Below are positions 1 to 11,456 of a DNA stretch of 64,000 bases, piece by piece (position 1 is the stretch's first letter; every line of letters starts with the position of its first letter). Under the pieces are notes generated by a model, which did not search any database, had not been told where the DNA came from, and worked only from the letters and a program-made list of their open reading frames with translations. The stretch is taken from assembly GCA_030386875.1 (NCBI GenBank), contig CM059563.1, forward strand, positions 10,930,001 to 10,994,000, given 5' to 3'. The translations under genes and the position numbers were made by a program. The stretch comes from Morinoia aosen (taxonomy: Eukaryota > Arthropoda > Malacostraca > Amphipoda > Talitridae).

Positions 1-2712
1 TTCGACTGCAGCTGACACACAAGTTATTAATTTCTGATTAACACGGGAGATGCAGGACAAGGAATAAGACGGCCAGGAATCAAGGTCCTTCAACCACGGT
101 GGACCATTTAACCAAAATGAAAGCTTAGATGAGAACTCTTTAAGGGATATGCCCCTGGTCAACAAATCCGCCGGATTCGCTTCCGTGGACACGTAACGAA
201 ATTTCACTTTTAAATTAGTCATTGTGCTAACCTCTTCTTTGAAATTGGAAATGTCTTTCACACGATTGTTGGTGAATATATTTTTGCTTTTTATTTTATT
301 GTCCAGAACCCAAGACAGAACCACTTGGGAATCGCAGGCCACTATAATGTCTGTCAAGTTTAAATTAGTCAGAGATGACAAAATTGAAATCAAACACTTA
401 AACGCCAAAAATACCGCTAAAAGTTCCAAAACTGGCAAGCTTTTTGATTTCAAGGGAGCTACTTTACTCTTACTGAAAAGAAGGACTGGCAAATTGCCAT
501 TACTACAGACGTAAATGCAAAACCCATAGTTGGACTTTGAAGCAGCAGTAAACACTATAAGTTTAGAAGGCACATTAGATTCAAAACACTGGCGAGGGAA
601 TTTTATCTTTTGCAATTCATTAAAATCTTTACGCAATTTTAGCCAAGTAGCAACTATGTCCTCCGATAGGCTCTCGTCCCACGAGACACGAGACTTCCAC
701 ACGTCCCGCAGCAAGTTCTTGCCTCTAACAGTGATGGGGGTCAACATTCCTAATGGATCAAAGCATCTGGATACTGCAGAGAGAATTGTACGCTTCGTTA
801 CCCTTTCACATTCATCTTTGAGTTTTACCTGTACGAGCATCTGGTCCGTATGCCTGTCATAAAAATATCCGAGCACCTTTTCAAAATCACCGTCATGCGG
901 GTTACATACGCCATCCGCTACGAAGGTCTGCTGAAGATTCTCACAATTCGTGGTCCACGCACGCATTTCAAAACCTCCTGCCTTCATACGCTCGCAGGCC
1001 TGCTGATAAATTAATTTTAACTTTTGCTCGCAATTTCCGGTAAAATATAGATTATCGACATACATTAGATTTTTCAGCGCATAATTGCATTCGTCGTCTG
1101 CAAACCTTTCCAAGTGTTTGGATAAAACAAACTGCAGCACGAAAGAGCTAGATAAGAAACCAAACACTAAAGTTGTATATCTGTACACAACCAGTTTTCC
1201 ATTACGCTCCCAAAGTATACAGAAACGGTTGCGATCGGCGGCATCCACGAGTTTTATTTGGAGATACGCTTTACGGATGTCACCCATCACTAAATTACGG
1301 TCACTGCGAACGTTCAGCAAAACCTTAAAAAGACTGTTCACCAAATCAATCCCAGGGTACGCTGCTTTATTCAGGGACGGGCAACCATTCACTTTCAAGC
1401 TGCAATTTAAGACTGGTCTCACTTTAAATGTACAAGAGTCTTCTGTTTTAACGACTTCCCGATGGGGAATGTATACACAAGCATTTCTATTACTAGGCTT
1501 AATTTCCTCTAGAATCCCCTCCGACAATTGTTCTTGAAACACAGCGTCGTATTGTTCATAGAGCTGTTTGGCTTTCAAACGGGCAATTAGTCTGTTCAAC
1601 ACAGCTCTCGAGACTGCAAAGTTATTAGGAACATCAGCTAAGCAATCCTTCCAGATCAATTTCACGTGGTATTTTCCTTCATCGAATACTATGTTACTCT
1701 GAAAATCTGCTATCATTTCATTATCAGGTACAGAAACGTCTTGGTCAGAAATTCCAATGGACTCAAGATCAAAAATTTTATCTAAATTTGCTTCTACTGA
1801 TCCCTCGCTTGTTACACCCCCGACAGGATCTGGAGAAATTGGTTGCGGATCCAAAACAAAATTTACGAAGGATTGATTAACTTTAGAGCAGGAACGCAAC
1901 TCCTTATTCCGCATCAGAGACTCTTTGCGAGATAGAAAGTGCTCTACATTGCCAATAGGGATCATTTTATCGCAATACAGATAACCATAACCCTCCAGGC
2001 AAGGTACAAGCTTGAAATTAGGCAGGTATTGCAAGAGATCAATTCCTAGAATTCCATCTAGCTTAACGGAATCTGAACTACCAGTCGCGAACGAAGTGTC
2101 CGCCAAGCAATACTTTTTACGAATGTTTGACATAGCTCTGTCCAGGAAGTGAACACTGAAAGTCAAATCGAACGAATCGTCAATTAAGATGGGAGCTTGG
2201 ATTTTATTGACTCCATCCAAAAGGTCAACTTGAAGGCTAATTTCCGCAAACTTACGAGATCCTTTGGCTAAAAAGGAATTCACGGCATACTCTGTCGTCA
2301 TGACAGTTTCAGTGGGGTCAATACTACTCAACACTGCTCCGGACAAATGGCTCCGCTGGGCTCCCGTATCAAGTAAGAAGCGTGCCATAATCTGCTTTCT
2401 GCCCTTCCTAACAGGTAAAGTCAACGTGGGCAAAATGTACCCAGCTTGAACATCTGAGGACGCATTAATACAAAAGTTGGCATGAACCCCACCGTAAGTA
2501 GCTTGAGGACACAAAGCAGTCACATGCGATCGCTGTTTGCAAAGGTTACATTCATAGTCAAGGTGCCCCAGACATTTGCTAGTTGAATGTTTTGAACTAG
2601 TACACAATTCACAGAGCTTTAACTCCCTGCACCTTTCGACACGACTGCGATAATTCGGGTACACCGGACATCTCGTCATTGAATGGGTTTTCGCCAAGCA
2701 TAGCTTGCACAT
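1..2712 (-). CDS. pol: BEL/Pao retrotransposon pol, 5' part (runs off the window)
   Basis: Reading the minus strand from about 2712 leftward gives one frame with no stop to the window edge, over 900 codons. In order I see cysteine/histidine zinc knuckles (about 2712-2520), an aspartic protease with the DTGAQRS active site (about 2341-2380), a reverse transcriptase whose catalytic box reads YVDN at 1051-1062, then RNase H segments (FTAASKSNYGF near 510-560 and ACDSQVVLSW near 310-330). The YVSTEANPAD and WLNGPPWL signatures typical of BEL/Pao elements follow. Integrase, if present, would lie outside the window. Two catalytic positions look altered: YVDN instead of YVDD, and FTAAS where the family usually has F-x-D-A-S. 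The frame is +1 relative to gag and stays open upstream for at least 60 bases inside gag. Family assignment is strong; activity is doubtful. Confidence 0.9.
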   Translation of the reverse strand, partial: MCKLCLAKTHSMTRCPVYPNYRSRVERCRELKLCELCTSSKHSTSKCLGHLDYECNLCKQRSHVTALCPQATYGGVHANFCINASSDVQAGYILPTLTLPVRKGRKQIMARFLLDTGAQRSHLSGAVLSSIDPTETVMTTEYAVNSFLAKGSRKFAEISLQVDLLDGVNKIQAPILIDDSFDLTFSVHFLDRAMSNIRKKYCLADTSFATGSSDSVKLDGILGIDLLQYLPNFKLVPCLEGYGYLYCDKMIPIGNVEHFLSRKESLMRNKELRSCSKVNQSFVNFVLDPQPISPDPVGGVTSEGSVEANLDKIFDLESIGISDQDVSVPDNEMIADFQSNIVFDEGKYHVKLIWKDCLADVPNNFAVSRAVLNRLIARLKAKQLYEQYDAVFQEQLSEGILEEIKPSNRNACVYIPHREVVKTEDSCTFKVRPVLNCSLKVNGCPSLNKAAYPGIDLVNSLFKVLLNVRSDRNLVMGDIRKAYLQIKLVDAADRNRFCILWERNGKLVVYRYTTLVFGFLSSSFVLQFVLSKHLERFADDECNYALKNLMYVDNLYFTGNCEQKLKLIYQQACERMKAGGFEMRAWTTNCENLQQTFVADGVCNPHDGDFEKVLGYFYDRHTDQMLVQVKLKDECERVTKRTILSAVSRCFDPLGMLTPITVRGKNLLRDVWKSRVSWDESLSEDIVATWLKLRKDFNELQKIKFPRQCFESNVPSKLIVFTAASKSNYGFCIYVCSNGNLPVLLFSKSKVAPLKSKSLPVLELLAVFLAFKCLISILSSLTNLNLTDIIVACDSQVVLSWVLDNKIKSKNIFTNNRVKDISNFKEEVSTMTNLKVKFRYVSTEANPADLLTRGISLKEFSSKLSFWLNGPPWLKDLDSWPSYSLSCISRVNQKLITCVSAAVE

Positions 2713-2716
2713 CCTG

Positions 2717-3682
2717 TTAGCTACAGGTGCCACAGCACCTGTCGTAAGCCGTAACAGTTTGCTCTTTCTTAACTTTAATTTTTTCATCATGGGAACCAGC
2801 ATTATCGTGCAGATTCAAGAGAGCTATGACATCAACGTAATTGGCAAAAATTTCATTCAAGTCAGGGAATTTTCGATTTAACTTGCGCGACAATTCTCTT
2901 TTAAATGAAACCGGCAACCTAGCGAAAATTGAATGACTCAACATTTTCCTTCCCACCTCAGAATTCACAACGTCACAATCGTACAACTTGAGATCAGCCA
3001 AAACCGCTCGAATTTCAGTTAGAAACAACCTCGTCTCAAGAAATGACTTGTCTACTTTGCATTCTAGGTTCAAGAGTTTCAAGGTTAAGTGGTTCACAAC
3101 CTCTTCTCTATCTAAAAATTCCTGTTTAAGCAAATCTAATGCAATGGCATAATTCTCGTCACTAATTATTAGGTGAGAGACTAGCTTGAGGGCATAGCCT
3201 TCTAAACAACTCTTCAAATAAACCAGTTTTGAAGAGGCAGACAACCCATCTCTGTTACCAACGGCATTGTTAAATTGAGCCAAAAAATTGTGGAACTCGA
3301 ACTGATCACTCTTGCTACCATCGAAATGACCGAGCTTAACTAGCGGCAACTTCAACTGCCTAACTGATTCCGAACAATCGGACCTACAATTTTTATTCAG
3401 GCTCTCACGAAGGAGTTCAAACCGAACCAAGCTACTTTCCACTTCACTTTCGTAGGCTACTTGGGCCGAGGTCTCGGCTTCCAATAAGCTTTCATTGCCT
3501 AAAATTGAGGTTGTTAGCTCAGCGTCGAACGCCTTCACTCTCTCTAATCCTTCACGAATCAACTTACACTGGGCCGTTAATTTAGCTTTATCCGATCTCT
3601 CAACAGCTTCATCAGCCAACTTCATGGATAAGTTAATTTTGCGTTTAACAACCCCTCTTTTTTGAACCACTGCAGACTCCAT
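2717..3682 (-). CDS. gag: BEL/Pao retrotransposon gag
   Basis: A frame of about 321 codons beginning with ATG at 3682 (MESAVVQKRG). The frame is open a little further upstream, but only through a GTG, so I use the ATG. The N-terminal half is a charged helical region. The middle matches the DUF1759-type capsid of BEL/Pao elements (LPLVKLGHFDGSKSDQFEFH, then LVYLKSCLEGYALKLV). It stops shortly after a Cys-rich CCGTC tail at 2717-2719, while the zinc knuckles continue in the +1 frame as part of pol. Most BEL/Pao elements carry gag and pol in one frame, so this is either a programmed +1 shift or a one-base indel. Confidence 0.88.
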   Translation of the reverse strand: MESAVVQKRGVVKRKINLSMKLADEAVERSDKAKLTAQCKLIREGLERVKAFDAELTTSILGNESLLEAETSAQVAYESEVESSLVRFELLRESLNKNCRSDCSESVRQLKLPLVKLGHFDGSKSDQFEFHNFLAQFNNAVGNRDGLSASSKLVYLKSCLEGYALKLVSHLIISDENYAIALDLLKQEFLDREEVVNHLTLKLLNLECKVDKSFLETRLFLTEIRAVLADLKLYDCDVVNSEVGRKMLSHSIFARLPVSFKRELSRKLNRKFPDLNEIFANYVDVIALLNLHDNAGSHDEKIKVKKEQTVTAYDRCCGTCS

Positions 3683-3738
3683 GATGCACCCCCTGAACAC
3701 AAAGACAACAGAACTCACCAACCATCGGAACCACCAAC

Positions 3739-5174
3739 TGAAAGAGGACACAGTTTAAAATCACGGCACATTCAACAACCTAGAAAGGACAGAGAAATAA
3801 GTGAAGACAGGACAGAAAGGAAAGAAATTAATTAAGTTCAGTAAGAATGTGTCCGAATTTTCACTTAGACGGGCGCTAAAGGATATCTGACACGCGGAAG
3901 GAAGGGGATGAAAAGAACAGAAATTTTAATTCACGCAGATTTTCACTCCGCATTTAGTTTATTATATTCCCAACAGGGCAAAAGGAAGCATCATAACGGC
4001 TATGCCGTCAACAAGCCCCAAATTATTTAGGGTTTTCAATAATTTTATTCAAGACATAAACTCAGTTTAAAATTTACATTAAAAATGCCTCAGCTCGAGT
4101 CAAAGCGGGGCAGACAAGGAAGGTTGATTTTGAGTAGAGTAAGACGCATGGGGCGCTCCAAAGCGCCTCAAGCAGACGCAGTCCACGATTAAAGACGGGG
4201 TGGGCGAAGCGAACTCAGCACTGCTTAAGATTGTGGGAAAGTATCCCGACCAAGAGCAGACAGAGGGTGTTCCCGCTGCAGGAAGAATTCGAGAGAAGAA
4301 AAATTAGCGATAACTTAAAAACCGAATTGGGTCACTAATATGAAAATCAGATTGTTAACTATGCTCAGAAAATATCAAGTTAAGAATAAATTTTGAACTG
4401 TAACGGGGCACCACCAAGCCTTACGTACCTAAGGCAGAGCGGCCGACAAACTAAAGAAAACACCAGCGGCCGCAAGGCCGAATGGAGACCATTGGGAAGA
4501 GAACGATACGATGGAGCGGTCACCGCTTACTGAAAAAAATAAACAAACTAAACAATCTCAACATACGACCGACGAGAGGATATTGTAAATGAATCACGAC
4601 AGAGCAAACACAGAAGAACAAAGCTAGCACACACCTGAACTTAATTGTGGCTTCAGTGGAAAAAGTTTCCTTTAAGGCCCGAAAGAATTTAAGGGAAAAT
4701 AGGTTAAGGTCATTGGACTTTTAGTAAGATCAATTCACTTCGAATAGGACACCTAATCCAAACTTTAGTTAGAGTTTGGATCAATTTTTAGAGGTGCACC
4801 CATTCAATCAATACTTAGAAAAGCTTCAAGCGCGGCAAGCCGCAGATAATGTTAGACACAACGGTGTCGTTTAGTAATTAAATGTCAATGATAAAGACAA
4901 GCAAGAACTTCAACTGTGGCAAGAGAGCCAACTAAAATATAACGAAACGAAATATGCCATTCACACAAAATAAACTTAGGACATGAAAGAAGAGCAAGAA
5001 CGGGCACCAAGGTCAGGATACTTCAACCCTCATAGCACGGGGAATAGCCGGCAACCAGCAGGGTCGACGTGGCTCGGAGAGCACCAGCCAGCGCATCCGC
5101 CGTCCGCCCAATCTCAGAGCAAAATGACGTCACAATGAGAGCGCATCTGCCACCTTAACGCCACCATGCACCAC
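3739..5174 (-). repeat. Probable 5' LTR and leader of the BEL/Pao element
   Basis: Non-coding DNA upstream of gag on the minus strand. Reading minus, a TG start is possible near 5174 and a CA end near 3739, followed two bases later by TGGTGGTTCCGATGG, which looks like a primer-binding site just before gag. A minus-strand AATAAA lies at 3958-3963. About 1.4 kb is long for a BEL LTR, and the other LTR is outside the window, so the boundaries cannot be confirmed by alignment or by a target duplication. Confidence 0.45.
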
Positions 5175-7009
5175 ACTACTACTGTAAGTTATGATTTATT
5201 TCTTAAGGAAAAGTAGGGTTCAAATATTTTGGAAGATAATCAAAGACCAAATTAATTTAGGGCGATGAGAAATTTACGTCATGGAAAAATTTCTCATAGC
5301 AGCTCATTTTGCTTGTTCATGTCCCCACGTTTGCCGGGTAAGTCATCTATTCTAGAAAATGAAACTAAATATAAAGTTAAAGGGGCGTAAGAGGAAAGAC
5401 TGCACAGTTAAGAAATGTTTTATTAGATTTCGATTGTTTTTCGAATTTAGACGCAATCTTTCAAATAAGAAAAAAATATTTCCTAATGTAATGAAACACA
5501 TATAAACCATTATTCTTCAATCATTGATAATCATCGTAAGTTCCTAAATATTATCACATTAAGATCACCCTAAAAAGGGAATGTATTTTTCTTTTTTTTC
5601 CCCTCAATCATTTGTTTCGACAATTGACATGGGTTTCACGATTCCCGTGTACATTAGTCAACTGAGGAACTTTCCGCTAAAATAGTTTAAAAACTAGTAG
5701 TGGTTTTTGTGTTATTTGTCTTGGAAAGATGCTGTTTTTTTCATAAGCAAACAATTTTATTTTCCAATTTAAATTCTTGATTGGATACACATCAGTAACG
5801 AAGACATAAGCATACCCCGCTGTGCTCACTACCTCCACCCTAATATGTGAGCTCTGTTATCGCATGCGCAGCCGCCGTCATATGGAATACCGCCAAGGAC
5901 AGCCACTGCACTTCGAGCGGTTTCCAAGGCCACCACGGCGGTCGCCAATAGCGAGCGGTCTTACGTTGCTATGTAACTGGGGTGAATTCAAGGAGAACAT
6001 TTTCCCTGGATTAAAGTTCCTGTAACCACAGCAAGCGTTTGGAAATGAAGCTTACGTTCGGATTAACACTGAGTTTAAAGGTTGAAGTAGGGAGTCAGTA
6101 AAGAAGTTTTAAATGTGACTCGTTGGACATCTTTATCTTCTGTATATTAGCTGTGTACGCGTAACCACCAAATTAAATGCTCTAGCATCAGAACTGTTTA
6201 AAAATTTTTGTCAATGAAAACCCTGATTAAAAGAAAGAAAAAAAACAGCTAATTTCCAATAAAGATGATACAAAAAACATCATTGGTTTTAAAATATTTC
6301 AGAGTAAGACTCCTTACCGGATATGCACAAATGGGTGTAGTAGTCGCTACAAAATGTCTAAATTCAGTAAATTTCTCATTAACATTTAAATAACATAATT
6401 ATTGGCATTAAAATCTTATGTCACGAGACGACTTCGGTCCTGTCCCTCATTAGTTTGCACTAACAAGGAACCGAACGCTCGTTTTGAGGAATTGGCTCAC
6501 CTCCATGTAATACACAGAAAACACAAGAAAAATCATGGGCAAGCCCAAAGACAAAAATGATTAACATTACAGTATATACTAAAACAAAACGTTACTCACC
6601 GATGACAGATAAATCACTTACTTAACGCATTTTCCGAGCGCACCCTTGACGTCGGGAGCTGGTGCTTCTTATGTTGGGGCATGATACACAGGGTGGAATT
6701 CGCTTGATTTATGATAATTAAAATCAGCCATACGTCATAAAACATCAATAAGCGTGCGCACAATGAAAGGTATTAGGAATAATGTAAATTAAGTAATGGA
6801 GTCTAACAAACATACTCCAAAGGGCTTACATCACATAACTATACTGAACGATTCGATTCGGCTGGCCGGCCACCACTAAGTTTACAAGAGCTACACATGA
6901 GACATGATCTATTCTGGCCTATTTTCATCTCAGTTATTCCAGCAGCACAGAAGGCGATAGTCACTTCAACCCACAAATCATTCGTCCGCTGCTCGCTTCA
7001 GTTCAAATG
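5175..7009. other. Intergenic, no gene recognised
   Basis: AT-rich DNA between two retroelements. The longest open frame is 67 codons and resembles no known family. There is a short imperfect hairpin (GAGAAATTT and AAATTTCTC) near 5267-5300. I see nothing else to annotate. Confidence 0.6.
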
Positions 7010-7013
7010 CCTG

Positions 7014-7225
7014 TGTAGTGCTCTACTCTTGTTACCCCTAAAATATCATTTCTAGTCATGCAACTATACAGTAACCTTAATATGTACCAATGTAAATTTA
7101 TTCAAGAAAAAGTTCCAACTCCTCCACCGCGTATCACCAATTCCAACCACAGCAGGAGTATAAAGTAAGGCCCCTGCTTCACTCGCCTCAAACGGAACTC
7201 GCTGGCAGAAGCAGCAACAACATCT
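7014..7225. repeat. Left LTR of the TRIM element
   Basis: This is the 212-bp left terminal repeat, starting TGTAGTGCTC. It is preceded by CCTG (7010-7013). It shares long runs with 7920-8124, including the stretch CATGCAACTATACAGTAACC. Confidence 0.85.
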
Positions 7226-7661
7226 GCCCTACAAATGGTGACCCCAGAAGATTGCCATCCTTCAACTGATGAACCCAGCAGCTCCAAAAACTGGAGACCC
7301 AGCGCAGCCAGCAGTTATCCAGCGGGTTCACCAACGGGCCGAGGCTTCTACATCGCTCGCCCCTTACTACTCGTGGCCGCAGCAGCTCTTCAGCGGGTTC
7401 GCCATCGGGCCGAGGCTTCCACATTGCCTGCCCCTGACAACTGATGACCCAGCAGCTCTCCAGCGGTTTCACCGTCGGGCCGATGCTTCTACAGTGCCTG
7501 CCCTTAACAACTGGTGACCCAGCAGCACCCATCTCTGCTCTCTGACTGTAATCAACGAGCCAGCCTTCATTGCAATTTCCGCTATGTGTTTCAAGCACCG
7601 CAAGAACGATTAACAAAGCGTGAAAATGCACAACCGAGCCGCCAAAACGCCTACAGCTCGG

Positions 7662-7835
7662 CCCCATTGCACAGCTCATCGCTCGGCCTCTACGCACAGC
7701 CTCTACGCACGGCCTCTACGCACGGCCTCTACGCTCGGCTTTATCGCACGGCCCCATCGCTCGGCTCCATTGCACGGCCCCATTGCTCGGCTTCATCGCT
7801 CAACTTCATCGCACGGTCTCAACGCTTGGCCCCAA
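7662..7835. repeat. 13-bp minisatellite inside the TRIM element
   Basis: About a dozen imperfect copies of a 13-bp unit (CTCTACGCACGGC and variants such as CCCATCGCTCGGC). The open frames seen here on both strands come from the repeat and do not look like genes. Confidence 0.8.
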
Positions 7836-7919
7836 CTGCAATTCTTTCTCTCATCATCATCATTTTAAATTTACCAAATTTTATCGTTCGAACTCCTTTC
7901 TCTCTAGAGGGAGGGTACT

Positions 7920-8124
7920 TGTAGTGCTCTACTCTAGTTACCCCTAAAATCTCATTTCTAGTCATGCAACTATACAGTAACCTTAATATGTGCCAATGTA
8001 AATTTATTCAAAAGAAATTCCAACTCCTCCACCGCGTATCATCAATACTAACCGCAGGAGTATTAAGTAAGGCCGCTGCTTCACTCGCGTCAAACGGAAC
8101 TCGATAGCAGAAGCAGCAACATCA
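7920..8124. repeat. Right LTR of the TRIM element
   Basis: This is the 205-bp right terminal repeat, directly preceded by the polypurine tract and followed by CCTG (8125-8128), the copy of the sequence before the left LTR. Confidence 0.85.
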
Positions 8125-8128
8125 CCTG

Positions 8129-9250
8129 GTCTTACACCTGCTTTACGCACTGTTCATAAATGTCTATTTGTCGCCGTTATACTGCTCATTCCGCGTCAGC
8201 ATGTTCACACGTCGATCTTCTTTTCATCCGAGCAAATCAATTCTTCAGATAAATAAATCCGTCCCGCCTGTTAAAAAAAATTTAACTTGTTACTTTTAAT
8301 CGCGCCAATGACGTTTCCTCAAAAGATCTCAATTTTTACTTCACTGAATGACATTGAATTTTCGCAATATTTATTTCAAAACATATTTCCCAAAGGAAAC
8401 TACATCTCTGTTACCCTCCCATCTAATGTGGTATCTCCATGTTCCAATAATGCCTCCTACGATTTGGTAGGTTTGGTAAACTCCCCTCAGTGAACGTGGT
8501 AAAGGGAACACGTAAAATTTCCTCTCTGCACAGAAAAACGGAGAATATTTACTCTATTGCACCAGAAGAGAAATTTTGATAATTTTAACCTCCTTTATTT
8601 TAAATGCATTGTCACATTATTTCAGGTTGTTATTTTCTTTATTTTCACCACCTCCTATTTATGACACGTACTCTCTCCGACGATCCTCAGCGCTAAACTG
8701 AACTCATTTCGTTAGCTTCTACCAAAGTGTCTGGGAAAGAGCGACCTTCCTACTTCTCATACAGCCAATCAACTGTCTCGAAGTCCGTACGTACTGTTCG
8801 AGGCTCCGCCTGTGTGTTGCTTTTGCTGTGCTATACGTGGCTTCACCCTTTGAATTTTCTCTCTCTTGGCACCACCGTTCCCCACTGGCCAAAGCTCCTT
8901 TTGCCGGGAAAGCTGTAGTCCCGCCCTATCCAAGTCTTGAAATATCCGAGACCGTTGCTACGTTCACCCTCGCAGCTCAAGTGTAGCGCCATATGTTTGT
9001 CAACCCTGCTGCGGTGTTTCTCACGGCATCGGCACTTTTCGAACGTCTCAAGTGGAGGGAGTGGTTAAATTTCTAGGACCCAAGGGTTCGCCTGAGGCCT
9101 CTCGAAGATTGCTTACACACCACAAAAATTCTCGCTCACTCAATGTAAACAGACATCGCCTGAACTACCACAGCTTATCGCTACACATAACATATGTTGA
9201 GCCCAAACATACAGGCATAAAACACACAAGTTGAAGCGACCCATCCGTAC
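8129..9250. other. Intergenic, no gene recognised
   Basis: No open frame over 68 codons and no recognisable protein. I could not identify repeat structure in this stretch. Confidence 0.5.
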
Positions 9251-9698
9251 TGTTGGAATTTACTAAGATATTTCAACGAACAAATTTTAAGTAAGCACAA
9301 AATTTATTACACACAATTAAAATTTTTCCTAAATTCTCAGCTTTTAGTTCGCAAAAATTAATCATTCTTTACACTTACTTAAAATTATTATTAATAATTT
9401 TCTACTTTTAATTATTGATCTTAAAAGTTTTTGTGTAAAAGCACAAAAAGAGAATAATATCGACAGTTGTTCGAGTTTAAGCTCGTCGTGTGGCAACATC
9501 CCAACGCACGCCATTTTCCGTAGCGTCATTTCGCATGGTGATCTCGTGTGGTGCACAGCGTCGCGCGAGTGGAAATAAAGTGTTTTAATTCAGTTAGAGA
9601 TTTTCTTAAAGTATTGCGTGCTTCATAGAAGCTCTTAAGAGTATTTTTACCAGTGCTGCTCTGCTAGTATTTTCAAGGTGCTCAGTAACAGTTTTCTA

Positions 9699-11279
9699 AA
9701 GGGCCGTTTACACTGGTCTACATTTTGCTGCAGGCTCACGTGTAGAAGCCTCGTGTGGAGCTTCACAAGAGCCATGCGCGTTTAGACTAGACACCATTGG
9801 AGCGAGCCATGGAGCGCGCGCTGCTCAACAGGGCTGCCACTCTAGATATTATATAGCTAGATCTAGATGTTTTTGCTGAAGCCTAGATGTAAAATTTTGA
9901 ACCTAGATATTAGCTATAAAATCTATATAGTTTTTCTGTATGCTAGAAATTTTCTAGCTAGAATTACAATTAAGCTATGTACATGATAGATTACTGTAAA
10001 TTCGAATTAAGAATTCACCCTAATGGTTGGTTACTACTTCATTCTTATTATATTTGTTAATTTACTTAAGCAAATTGTCTGAATAGTGAAGCAACCATAT
10101 TCTGATCATGTTATGTTCAGATTATGAATGACACCAAGATGGCTATTTCACGGTTCATAAGCTAAAGCACACTATCTCCAATTGCAAAAATAGTGATGAT
10201 ATAAAAAAATCATGGAATAAAATGCGCATACATTATCAAGAATGTATTGTGACCTCATTTTGACGAAAGAATGACCAATGATATTGGTAACAATGAGTTC
10301 AGTTTATTGTTGGATGGAAGCAATGATATTTCTATCATGAAATTACATGGTGTATCAGTTATATACTAAAGTAATGCATCTAATAAAGTAGAATCAACCT
10401 ACTTAGTAATTGCAAAATTATTAAAAATGATGAAGGTAGCGGTGTGAAAGCCTTAAAACAATTGTTGATAAGTAGGAATCTGAGCATTGATAATTGCAAT
10501 GCAATAGAGACTGACCTTTCTACTCGCAACACGTGTGGAATTGAAGAATATTTGGATACCAAGCTTTATTAGGGTAAATATCAGGATACTCGATAATTTA
10601 TATAAAGATAAATTGCCTAATATAAAGCAATTTATGATAAAAATATCCTTATATGCTATTGTTCAACTAATTTATTATAGTAGATAATTAATTTATTTCT
10701 AGATAAATTTTTGGATGTTTTATTTTTAAATCTAGATGTTTCTCGATATTTTTTGAGGTCACACTAGATTTTTCGGTCAAACACAAGTGGCAGCCATGCA
10801 GCACAAAACCAGTAAGTGTGGCTTGCTGCTTTGAAATATGGATTGCTGTAGACGAGCTTGTGTGAATATTGTTGCTGCATCGTAGCTACGTAATCTCTTT
10901 TTTATTTGCATGAGTGTAATGTTACTATATTCGTTCATTTTCATTAAAATATAATAGAAATCAGCCTCCTTATATTCACAGCTTTTAGTCTGCCAAAGGC
11001 ATTGATGGGCTTAGTACATTTCAATTAGAAGCAGTGTAGTTTCTCGCGGCAGTGTTGAGTCAGCCATTGCGGGTGAGCGAGAGGCGCCACCTCACTTGAT
11101 GACTACTACTTGCACACTGACTGGTCTAGAGCAGCGCGGCCAGCGCCGCTCCACGGATTCAATCAAAGTGAATCGGGAACTTCGGGCTCACACACACAAA
11201 TATGAGCCTCAGTGGTGAGCTTCGTCTACACGAGTCGCGCCTCACAGCCGAAATGTCGCCTAGTGTAAACACCCCTTTA
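9699..11279. mobile_element. Non-autonomous DNA transposon with imperfect TIRs
   Basis: The left end CTAAAGGG..GTTTACACT.G pairs with the right end read in reverse, CTAAAGGGGTGTTTACACTA, over about 30 bp. The next bases are also related (GTGTAGA and GAGCTTCAC against GTGTAGACGAAGCTCAC). TA flanks both ends, which fits a TA target duplication (Tc1/mariner-like), although TA may belong to the TIR. There is no transposase frame. Confidence 0.65.
9832..10795. mobile_element. Possible nested insertion with 10-bp inverted ends
   Basis: GGCTGCCACT at 9832-9841 and its inverse at 10786-10795 enclose a markedly AT-rich block that contrasts with the GC-richer arms of the outer transposon. Repeated CTAGAT motifs lie near both ends. 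I find no target duplication, so the nesting is an inference from composition and the short inverted ends. Confidence 0.4.
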
Positions 11280-11456
11280 GATATATTTCGTACGTATTGT
11301 ATAGCATTTCTAAGCTGTTCTTTAGTTAATGGTGTAGTCGTGAAAGATGTATTTTACCCGTGCTGCTAACATTTCTTAGCTTAATAGATCGTAATTATGG
11401 CGTAGGCGTGATTGGTGTGTTCAGTATTTCCATTTACATTCCGCACCCTTGCCAGT

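Larger units (their letters stand above)
7014..8124. mobile_element. TRIM-type LTR retrotransposon (non-autonomous, complete)
   Basis: Two direct repeats, 7014-7225 and 7920-8124, begin TGTAGTGCTCTAC; the right one ends CA. The 4-bp duplication CCTG flanks the element at 7010-7013 and 8125-8128. A polypurine tract (AGAGGGAGGGTACT, about 7906-7919) abuts the right LTR, and a TGGTGACCCC primer-site-like stretch lies about 10 bases past the left LTR. The 694-bp interior has no gag or pol, so it depends on another element's proteins. The 4-bp duplication suggests a Ty3/Gypsy-type integrase. The two LTRs differ at roughly a dozen or more positions, so it is not recent. Confidence 0.85.

Noticed and set aside
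3683..3751. Upstream extension of gag
   Set aside because: It opens only with GTG and would overlap the primer-site-like sequence; the ATG at 3682 is the sensible start.
7188..7924. Frames of 82-169 codons on both strands
   Set aside because: They lie in the repeats of the TRIM element; repeat periodicity of 13 keeps several frames open without protein similarity.
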